This document shows, piece after piece, positions 48,690-60,000 of a stretch of DNA of 60,000 nucleotides. The stretch lies in NCBI GenBank assembly GCA_009760855.2, contig WPIO01000101.1:796001-856000 (forward strand), read 5' to 3'. Position 1 is the stretch's first letter; the number at the start of each line of letters is the position of its first letter. The position numbers were made by a program, and so were the translations under genes. The stretch is from Cristatella mucedo (Eukaryota; Bryozoa; Phylactolaemata; Cristatellidae). Below the pieces are notes generated by a model, which did no database searches, was not told where the DNA came from, and saw nothing but the letters and a program-made list of their open reading frames with translations.

Positions 48690-51600
48690 CATTCGGCAGC
48701 CAAAAGACTTCATCTCACAAAGCAAGGAGAAAGCGAGAAGCATAGCAGAGTCAGTAGGGCAGTCAAGGAAGTGATGGAAGCATGGAAGTAGGACAGCTCA
48801 GGACCAGCTGGAAAGGATGCGGATAGAAATCAGATGGGGAATAATAGATGCCGTTTAGACAGAATTGTGGAAGTGAGTTCCTCTGTGTAGCACCATGAGA
48901 GCGAAAGAAGGAAAGAGGAAAGCTTCAGTCGCCGATGTCTTTAAGCGTACATATGGAACAGTTAATTTATTTTCCACACAGGACATGAGGGCACGAGGAG
49001 GCTGAAACTGGTGCCACAGTCCAGCTAGGTATGCAGGAGCCAAGGCGTGGCGGGCCTCGTAGGTCAGCACAAGAACTTTGCTCTGTATCCGTTGATCAAC
49101 TGGCAGCCATCCAAGCTCATTCAGCAAATGATACACGTGGTCAAACCTCAGGAATTTTTAAACTAGTCTTATAGCCATATATTCGTATATTCATATATTC
49201 AATATTCATAGCCAGCTGCAGCTGGTCTAGCTGCTGTTTTTGGTGGCCCAGCCAAAAGGAAATTACAATAATCTTGCTATGACAGAACTTGGGAGCTAGT
49301 AATTTGTTTTCAAGCCACAATGGGAACAAGTTCCTAATATTATATAGTGATCAGACGTGATGGCTAGCTTTGGAAGCGGTCTTCTGAACAAAGCCTTCAA
49401 AATTTAGGAAGCTGTCGAAGATGATACCTAAAGTCCGAGCACACGGTGACGATAGCACGATAGCATCACCTATCTTAAGAGCAAAGCCTTCATGTCCAGC
49501 CTCGAACTGGGATGTCCCATGAGTAGCATCTCTGTTTTATCGTCGTTTGGTTTGAGTAAATCTTCCAGCATCCAGGATTGAATGTGTAAAAGGCACGTAT
49601 TTCTGTACTCAATCGCTGTAGCAGACTCCGACGGTTTAAATGACAGATACAGCTGAGTATCGTCCGCATAAAAGTGAAAGCCCATTCCATCCACACGAAT
49701 CGGTTTTCCCAGAGGTTCAGTATAAATATAGAACAGCAAAGGTCAGGGTTCAACCCCTTCTGGGGGCTCCACAGATCACTAGTCTGGGGGATTAGACCTG
49801 ATCCACACACTTCACGGATAGAACATAATCGGACCTTTGCGATTAGTACTGTGCTGATCATTGTCGTTCAAGTAGGATGTCACGATCAATAATGTCGAAG
49901 TAAGCTGATAGATCAACTAGCAACGCTGTGAAGTTCCCGTCACCATTGCTGCATATAATGTCATTATTTACAAGGAGAAGAGCTGCCTATTAAACCCGAT
50001 TGAGATTTTTCTGAAAACTCATTCGTTTCGATGTGTGATGCCGGCTGCTTAGCGAAGTTTGGTCGGGAATCTTGGGCGAATAGGAAGAAGGAAAACTGGG
50101 CGATAGTTTGCATGGACCCTGTATCCAAACCAGGCTTTTTAGGTATTGGTCTAACTATTGCCGATTTGAAGGACTTGAGTGCAACCCCTTTTTCCAGAAA
50201 AGCATTACCAATTATTGTTATGACTGGGCTACGTTTGTCTGCCACTGAAAACCACAGAGATGATGATATACGGTCTTCAGAAGGCGAGCTCTTTTCAATA
50301 GAATTTATTACGGTAGCCACATCGCAAGCAGAAACCCCCAGAAATCTCTCAAGGAAGGTCACATGTTGCGATTCAACCATTATTTTAGCCAGAGGTAGCT
50401 GTATGGAGGCATGAATGTGCCCAAGTAAAGAAGGCTGCAGAATTTTCGGTGGAGCCGTCAATGTCTGTAGAGTGTGACTTCTGTGAATTGGTGAGCAGAT
50501 TGTTTAGCATCTTATAAATCTGTTTTGAGTGTGATTGGCAGGACTTGAGTATGTGAATATGTTATTGAGTATGTTATTATTAGAGTTTGTGAGTAAAAAA
50601 AGCCTTGGCTCTTCTAAGCTTCCGGTTGTAAACTCTAAGGAAGTCTTTGAAATTCACTAGATCGTCATGATACCAGACTTCTTAAAGAGACGTTCAAGTC
50701 TATATAATTAAATATATATAATTCATTTGTATAGCGCCCCAAGAAGAAGAACTAAATCTCTATTCAGGCGCTTCACATATGCCTCGGGGCTCGAGCCCAT
50801 GACCTCAGCCAGGCCTTGATCGGGGCGAGCACTTTAACCACCGGACCAAACCAGCTGCGCTTAACACATCTTTTCCAGTTTTTTTCGAAAGTTAAAAGTA
50901 ATCTCCACGACGTGGTTCAGGCACAGAATGTACGGGATCATGCTTTTCAACATCACTCCTAAGTGTCACGTTCACTGCATCAGTTAGGGTATAAAGGTTG
51001 TCGGTCAAGTCTGGGTGCAGATCAAGAAGATCTGCGTCGGATGTAGATTTAAAAGAAGTTGTTCTGGTTGATGCTTTTTAAGTTGTGTTACTATAAAAGC
51101 TTGACGTTGCCCTGTACGTACAGTGGAGCAGGAACAGTAAACGAGCCCTAGCAATGATCCGAGAGAGTCAGTGGGCACACAGCTAAGTCAGTGGGGCAGA
51201 CATCCTTAGTGATATCGAGATCCAGGATATGACCACCGACGTGAATGGTGTGATTAACGCGTTGGGCCAAACAAAAGTTCTCCAGGCAGTTGCTTGGCTG
51301 TTGCTAGGGTTGTCAAACGTGAATGTTGAAGTCTCCTGCAATAAGCTGTAATGACTTGACAAATACAAATATTTTAGTGAGGAGCTCTAAAAACTCCTCT
51401 CCTCTGTAAACAAGTTTAGACAGCAAGAAGGAGGTCGGTATATTATAACAGTGAGAGTCTCTGATGAGGACCCGACTGCATCTGCTTCAAACGATAAGCC
51501 ATTCGAAAAAACACAGGTCTTTGAGCCAAACGATTCACGAGCAACAATAGCGACCCGACAACCAGTCAACTTATCAGACCGAAAGAGAAAACGAGAGAGA

Positions 51601-51690
51601 ATTCGGGTGAGGTGGTCTCAGATATACAGCTACAAGCGCAGGGCTTTACCCACGTCTCGGTAATCAGAAATCCCAACCTTAACAAAACAC
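48690..51690 (-). mobile_element. LINE family B, degenerate copy (minus strand)
   Basis: Read on the minus strand, the endonuclease start (ITETWV, then AIVARESFGSKTCVF near 51520) lies at the right end. A GDFNIHV motif follows near 51330 in a shifted frame. A reverse transcriptase piece with [15 protein letters not shown] lies at about 49470-49739, and the GWLPVDQRIQSKVLVLTYEA C-terminal segment near 49100. It matches the 13385-16412 element throughout. Frameshifts and stops are many. Confidence 0.8.
50715..50862 (-). mobile_element. tRNA-derived SINE, copy 3, nested in LINE B
   Basis: On the minus strand it reads GGTTTGGTCCGGTGGTTAAA (A box) and GGGCTCGAGCCCC (B box), then ends ATAGAGATTTAGTTCTTCTT, GGGGCGCTATACAAATGAAT. 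It is the best-preserved copy of the family and interrupts LINE B, so it is the younger insertion. Confidence 0.75.
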
Positions 51691-53703
<2,013 letters not shown>

Positions 53704-54719
53704 AGGTGGAATAGTTTGAGAAGGACGAAAGAAAACACGACAGAGACACTGACAATAAAAGGGAGCAGAAAGAAAAGACTGAAGGCAGAAAACATGACCT
53801 GGAGAGCTGGAGGAACGCAAAAACTCGGTGAAAGCTTCATGAAAAAGAAGCTTCGCTCTGTGAAGATGACGAGGGTCGCCATTTGGACGATGGTTATGCA
53901 AGCACTACCGCAAGAGAAGAAGATGCGGAATCTACTGCAATTTTTCAACTGCTGACCCTGAATGACGTTGACCAACTGAAGTTCACTGAGCCTCTGTTCT
54001 ACACGTCATTCCGCAGAAATTTAGAACTGAACTAGTCCTACGAGGAACGAGCATGTTTCAGAACAAGCAAGGTCAATTCGCTGGATAAGTTGGTCGAGCC
54101 ATGAGCGCGGCCTAGTTCAAACGGCGTCTTGCTAATGGGCACGAAGGCTGGTAAACTCTCCCTCAAAATAGTCGGCACATTGCTTGCGCCGTTTAATCTT
54201 CGCCATGTCCGCCAAAATTTACCGCTAGTCACTTGAATTGGCCAATGAGAGTTCAACTCGGCCTGTTCCACTTTTGCACGCTTATTTCTGATTTTCTTTT
54301 ATTAAGTTTGGTTACGTATGTCCATGATTGCATACAATAAAGCTTATTGGACGTTTAATGACGGATGGATATTTGGAATATCTAAGCACACTTAGTTGGT
54401 GCACTTCCTTATCGGTCTGTAGCCTGGTTGCCTATGCCGAAAGCAACGTTCCAATTCCGCTTCGTCGGCAAGTTGTGCTTGCTCTGCGAAAGATGAGCCA
54501 GCCATTATACGATGCCTGATCGGATCCCGCTTTGTAGGTACGGCTGACTGCATCCAAGCAGCTCATTTCGGCATGGCCAGCTATCGCCATCTTCCCCGGA
54601 TGCAGATACGCAGCTTGCGATGGCAGCTGAGTGCACCAATAGGCAAGCTGCGAGCAGACGACTCAATCGCAATCGCAGATGGCCCCTCCGGGTGAGTTGG
54701 AATTTTAGGCGACTGCAGC

Positions 54720-54737
54720 GGGGGGGGGGGGGGGGGA
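54720..54737. repeat. Poly-G tract
   Basis: Seventeen consecutive G, then A and more G; prone to slippage and quadruplex formation. Confidence 0.9.
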
Positions 54738-54936
54738 GGGGGAGACCGGTAAAAATAAAACGTCGGGAGCGTCGCCGAAAGTGATTTAATGGAAAGCCTT
54801 CTGGAAGAGACTCCTGGGAAGAGGGTGGCTTGCCCCTAGAGCTAGAACTGCTCCTCTCCTGTAGTACAATCGCTCACGAGTGTGCTGCCCTCCGAGGTCA
54901 CAAAGAAATGCTAGACTGCCTTGCTTGTCCTGCATT

Positions 54937-54990
54937 ACACCCACACAGTCATTGTGGGCTTTGTGGAGTTAAAGACGAAAATACATTACC
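54937..54990 (+). repeat. Dispersed ~55-bp repeat, copy 2
   Basis: CCCACACAGTCATTGTGGGC, TTTGTGGAGTTAAAGAC and AATACA match copy 1 at 16417-16470. Confidence 0.6.
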
Positions 54991-56519
54991 TGCAACCAGA
55001 AACCACGCTTTAATCTAAAAATGAAAAGTTCTGTGCTTCCGTGCGGTTTAATGGCTTGACCGTTTTCACGTCACGGAACTTCCCGGAACCCGTGGTTTAT
55101 TGGTCACCTAATCGCCATTTCTGACATAATCGACATTTTCCAGATCAATCGAAGCAGGTCTATTCCTGATGCTGTAATTAGAATGCACCGGTTCCCGTTT
55201 CTTAATTAGCTCAGCATTACTCGAACCACACAGTAGGCTACCGGTAGATATGCCCGACGTCGCTGCTAACCCTTACATTAAACATCATGTGTCAGCACCC
55301 AGCGTTACTGGCACTCTCAAGAAACTTACATCGCAATTCGGCGAGATGATCAATATCTGCGAGTATTAGCAATCAGAGCTATTGTGAGCAAAAAACTCCA
55401 AATACGCCCTCGTCCAGCACAGCATAGACGGGAAATCTTGCAATTTCGATTAAGCACCGATCCTTAGTTCGACTTAGTTCGGCACAAAGTTATTTTCTGA
55501 ATAACGAATTCTTCATTTACCAAGCAACATATACTGCTCTTTGGGCACTCTGCTTGACGCATTCGCAAAGCAGAGTGCTTGCTGTACGACCTGTCAGATC
55601 GAAAAGCAAACTTCAGCTAAGGTCCTCGCCTATTCAATCTAGAGCAATAATAGTAGCTACCTTAGGGCCCTTGGCAATGATCCAACAGTTCCGACCCCAT
55701 AAGTGGCGAACGAAGTGAAGCGACTCCCAAGTCCTTTGCCGCGAGCGAACCGGGTGCCAGCATCGGCAATCCAGATTCTGGAGTAGATCAATGCCCGAAT
55801 TTACAGGGCAAGTAATTAGTAGCTAGGCCGACCGAAGCAATAACATTGACAGTAAATCTTGAGCACCCATAGGAAGCGCCTTCTGCTATTGCTGGGCGGA
55901 GCCCTTCATCAGAAAGTCGCAGGAAGTCGCCTACATGCTCACAGGATGAGAAGTAGCCCACAGCTCACGAATTCGGAGCGTAAGGTGCAACTATCATCGA
56001 CGACTGCTTTGTGTGCCATCTAAACCATATAATCTGATATATACGGTTCCTAATCATTAAAATTCAGGAACCACTACAATCTCAATCTCAAATTTTCTAA
56101 TTCTGAGTTATTTGGCAAGTGTACTGTTTAGCTGTGTCCGCCTGGATTTAGGGAAAGCTCAGCACACCCCAGAGAGGACATAGAAAGAGCCGTCTGAAAT
56201 TGAAACCTTTACAGGTCCTACGTAATGTACAATAAAGACGACGAAGGATTGAATCACAATCGTCCGAAGCCGCTTTTGTTGGACTTCGATTTTTGCGTAT
56301 GCACAATGCGTGTAGAGAGCGAGGGGCTGTTCGCGCTGCAAGGCGTTTGACGGGAGCTGATAGAGCTTCGCAGCATGGCAGACCCGGATATCAGAAGCCT
56401 GCTTAACAACACTCAGCCAAGCAGCAGATGGCCACACCCACACGTTCGACCATAAACAATTGAGACCCCGCCCCATTTCTGAGGCATCGAGGAGCAAAGC
56501 ACATGAACAGAACTGCTTA

Positions 56520-57005
56520 ATGATAATAATCTTAATAATACACTTGTTATAGCTCTATATACACAGGGTGAGCATGCAAGTGTGGTTGGTTGGTGGCAGC
56601 ATGCACAGTGTCAGCAAGCATAAGCACGTAAAGGACTAATCACAGGGACTCACTAAAAGCTTCGATAAATAGATGCGTTTTTAGTTGCTTTTTAAATGTG
56701 GTCAAGCCAGAGGGTGTCGTGATGCAAGTTGGAGTGAGAAGTAAAGGCACGGTCTTCTAAGGTTTCGAGATTTGTACGAGGTATGGGTAAACAATTAGAT
56801 TCCGAAAAGTGAATGGTACGATGCTTAGCCTGGTGGGCGAATAGATCGGATAGGGAGGATGGAGCCAAAGAATAAAGGGATCGGAAAGGGAGACACGAAA
56901 TCTTGAAATCGATGCGTTGCTTGACTGGGAGCCAGTGCAGGTCGGCGAGAAGTGATGCGATGTGGCAACTGGCACTTTCCAACTGTCCAACAGCTCCCCT
57001 TGCCA
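56520..57005 (-). mobile_element. LINE family A 3' fragment (minus strand)
   Basis: A minus-strand frame (56692-57006) encodes LLADLHWLPVKQRIDFK and ESNCLPIPRTNLE, matching the C-terminal end of the family A protein. It is followed by the 3'UTR and an (ATT)-type end near 56522. The copy is 5'-truncated. Confidence 0.85.
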
Positions 57006-57367
57006 AACTTCACATCCATTTCCTACGTAAACTCAGTTCAGTTGTAAACGAGGCATTGTAAAATATGACTCCTGATAAAAGTCTAGAGAATTTGGCGCGA
57101 TAGAGCCAAAGCTTTCATTACACGAACCATGAACAGGAGTGACTATGACCTGTAAATTGATAAATACAAATAAATTGATGACGAACCACTTTGGCATGAG
57201 TGTAAAGCAGCACCGATTATGAGCTGCCTGCGTTTTAGTCGATCGACCTTCCTTGTCGCACAATCTGTTGAGAACATGGAGACGACCTGCGGCCTGAGGT
57301 GGGTTAGTATTGAATGGCTTGGAGGTGAAAGCAGCGTCATAATTCAAAGTTGGTTCTTTGATTCGAG

Positions 57368-57552
57368 CAGTGGCTCTCAACCTATAGGTCGCGACCCCTT
57401 TGGGGGTCGAACGACCTTTTCGCACGGCTGCCCAAGACCATAGGACAACACGCATTTCCACACTTTGCACACACTAATTTAATGATTGGGGTCGCCACAA
57501 AATAAGGAACTGTATTAAAGGGTCACGGTAAAAGGAAGGTTGCAAACCACGA
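57368..57552 (-). mobile_element. SPIN/URR1-like hAT MITE, copy 3 (about 185 bp)
   Basis: It starts CAGTGGCTCTCAACCTATAG, GTCGCGACCCCTTTGGGGGT, and ends AAAGGAAGGTTGCAAACCAC. It is in the opposite orientation to copies 1 and 2. The centre is shortened, as in copy 1. I see no clear target duplication, so the right end may be eroded. Confidence 0.8.
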
Positions 57553-60000
57553 GCTTAGCATCTCGAATCGTGTCTTAGACGCCATAGATTTGGCTGCGGG
57601 ATGAGTCGGTAATCACATCACCTTTATCAAAGTAGCTGAACCCGAATGAATCAGCGTGTACTTACATCAGTGCCGGGCATACAGTAAAGGTGTACATACT
57701 GCCGTTGCTACCGTTTAGAGGTGGACGAAGCAACAAGCATGAGCTCATGTATCGAGCGGTAGTGAACATGATAGGTTTAGGCTCAAGTACGACCGTGAAA
57801 TTTTGATTAGACATAGTATTGACGTAGCTGTGATGTTTTCTGTAAGGAGTGAGTGTTACTTGGTCATCTGTGGCAAAGCAAAATGCAATCACTAGAACAC
57901 TGGGCAACCGACAAACCCTAAGCGTTTGTGCGATTGTTTTGAGACGCTATTTAATTTTGTCTTTTTGCTTTGTCGAGGTTTTAACCGGCTAGACACTCTG
58001 AAAATCTTAATGAAAGTTTTAAGCAATCGTCGGCTTCTATTTTCTATCTACCAGTTAAAACCCCACGCAAACGTCGATGCATTATGCACACATTAGCGTG
58101 TTACTTGCGGAAGCAAAAGAAACGATCAGTAATGATAGGAAATAACTAAAAACTTCCCTAGGTTCGACACTCGCCTTTGATTTAAGTTGAAGACGCCAGT
58201 GGCTAACCAAGAGTCTCACCGTTTTCAATGCAGTATTGCTAGGGAGGTCTATGACAGTCAAATCCTCAAGTCTCCCTCAGATGTAGGCAGCTTCGTCCAA
58301 TTTTGGCCACCAGCAGACTCCCATAGGGCACGGTTTCCCTTGACTCGTTTATTGATAGTCATTATGCTACGATGGCAGTTGGCTGTGCGGTGCTTCAAAC
58401 TTTATGGGTGGTACTAATTATTTTTTTACTTTCCTTCGTCCTGCCTCTTGTTTTTGGTAGATAATAATTATTAGGCTGCACTTGAAGTCGGTGTAGCCCT
58501 TTTGGAATGTCTGAGGTAGAAAAACTCCGAAAGGAAATGCTGAAGATAGCTACTGAGGATTGCACCCACGAAGTTGCACTCAGAAAAACGAAAATACGGC
58601 TTCGGGGCTGCTACGTAAGAATCGATGAGCCAACGATCTGATTACTGCCGTGGAGACACCAGCTGTGTAGGAGTGTACTAATTTCAAAAGATGACATGTG
58701 ATGCAAGCTAAGATCTATTCTAAATGGTTTTTGTGCGGCTGTTCTTACATAGGCTAACAGAGCACACACTGCTGTTCTCTTGCCCTGTAATAATCTTGGT
58801 CATCGATACTGACCAGTTCACTTGAAAACTGAAAAGTTAGCATGCAGCAGCTAAAAATTGGCATGCTAGATCAGCCAGGTTGGGGCTATTAAATATACAT
58901 TATTGGCGGTTCTTTGATCATTAGGAACAAGATATCTTATACACTACTAATTAAATCTTCTGAAAAAGCATCTGAAGTGATGATTAGGCTGTGGCAGTGT
59001 AGGCAATAAGGACGCGGACGTGTTGGCAATGTAGGGACGTTATTGATTGCCGATGCTCTGCTTTAGTCTCCTTACCTGCATGCACTATTTTCGTGCTTCA
59101 ATGCGCTAGTTTCGTCACATTGCGGTTACTTTTCTGTGAGGACTGGCACCCATTATAAGAGTTGTGTAGGGTACTAAGGACCTCGATCCAGAATCCGCTA
59201 CATAGCCTTCATAAAACTGGACCATCTTTACAGACCTGCCAACATAAATTTCTATTTGCCTACGTGACTGCTTGCTTGTCTGCAAGGTTGTTAATCTGTC
59301 TGCGTTCCTCATCGTGCTGCCTGCCTTTTAACCCATCACCCTGCCAGCCAGTCTACCCGCAGGCCTTACCCACCTTCAAGCTAGCTCACCTACTTGCCTG
59401 GCTCTATGCAGCCAGAGGACAAGTCGATATAGGTGCTACAGGCTAAAGGCCACGGCGATTTCGTCAACCGAACGAGAAAGGCACGGTCCGTAATCCGTAA
59501 TGTAGTAAAGTTGAAAAGGCCGAGCTATTTTCCGCGGCGACACGTTGTACTGCACGAAGCACAAGTAGAGGCGGCGGCGGCGGCAGCGGCAGCAGCAGCA
59601 GCGCACGTCGTGCGAAATTTGCTCAGGATGGGCCGAAGGCACCAGCGCGCCTGGACGGGAGTGGCAATCAATTCAAGCCATCGAAGCGATGCGCTGTCAG
59701 CTCAGCGCTCGTTAATCACGCTCAGCGCTCGCAGCGCTTTCAGAGCTGAAGCTCTCTTATAATTGCATAAATTGCTCTAAAGAGACCCTCAAATGGGCCC
59801 TTCTTTGCCTCCGGGCCACGTAATGTTTGAGGTGGGAAGAGCAGGAATGATCGATATCCACCACGCCCTATATTGCTCAATACTTGGCGGCTGCTGATTC
59901 TGTGGGCGCGGGAAGGTGCGAGGGGGATGATGTGTAGCTGCACGCTATACTTCCCATCTTCAGTGCTCGCGGTAGCGTGACCAAAATAATGCTATCCAAG
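57553..60000. other. Intergenic stretch with no recognised gene
   Basis: A short GGC/AGC repeat lies at about 59570-59605. Frames of up to about 110 codons show no recognisable domain. Confidence 0.4.

Larger units (their letters stand above)
53702..56519. other. Intergenic stretch with no recognised gene
   Basis: It holds a poly-G run and the second copy of the ~55-bp dispersed repeat. Frames of about 60-80 codons show no motif. Confidence 0.4.

Overview
The window looks like nuclear genomic DNA from an invertebrate animal. It has spliced genes with GT-AG introns, TATA boxes and AATAAA signals, Gly-X-Y collagens, CR1/L2-type LINEs, tRNA-derived SINEs, hAT MITEs and many long (CT/GA)n arrays. 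I cannot assign a phylum from sequence alone.

The three convincing protein genes are paralogous collagens, all on the + strand: COL-A (CDS 399-3332), COL-B (20203-22998) and COL-C (29471-32360). From splice signals and reading-frame phase I reconstruct the same four-exon plan for each. Exon 1 is a short noncoding exon behind a TATA box. Exon 2 encodes a cytoplasmic tail, one membrane segment and a stalk. Exon 3 is a 40-61 nt microexon (phase 0 in, phase 1 out) encoding an R-x-R-R furin-type site and a Trp. Exon 4 is a 2.3 kb exon that opens with a C-x-C-P motif and runs into an almost perfect triple helix. The proteins are 847, 856 and 865 aa. Their helices are about 256 Gly-X-Y units each, and none has a C-terminal globular domain. 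The design resembles nematode cuticle collagens (membrane anchor, RxxR site, cysteines, helix) but the helix is far longer. Pro sits mainly in X and Thr is frequent in Y, a bias known from annelid cuticle collagens. My inference is a locus for a secreted or shed cuticle- or matrix-type collagen, possibly a heterotrimer.

Between and after the genes the DNA is mostly repeats. LINE family A has a nearly complete copy at about 40740-44160, with the endonuclease and reverse transcriptase frames split by one frameshift, and several truncated copies. LINE family B has degenerate copies at 13385-16412 (+) and 48690-51690 (-). A tRNA-like SINE (8552, 40248, 50715) ends in a tail similar to the LINE A 3' end. 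Three hAT MITEs (38863, 48193, 57368) closely resemble the SPIN/URR1 elements known from tetrapods, and two have recognisable 8-bp target duplications.

GC-rich, CpG-rich stretches without a recognisable gene lie at 11392-12660, 16620-19620, 26340-28880 and 33346-34720. They may hold promoters or exons of genes I cannot resolve. Other structures include perfect 21-22 bp hairpins, a hairpin beside the COL-A stop codon, several short tandem repeats, and two weak candidates for small secreted peptides.
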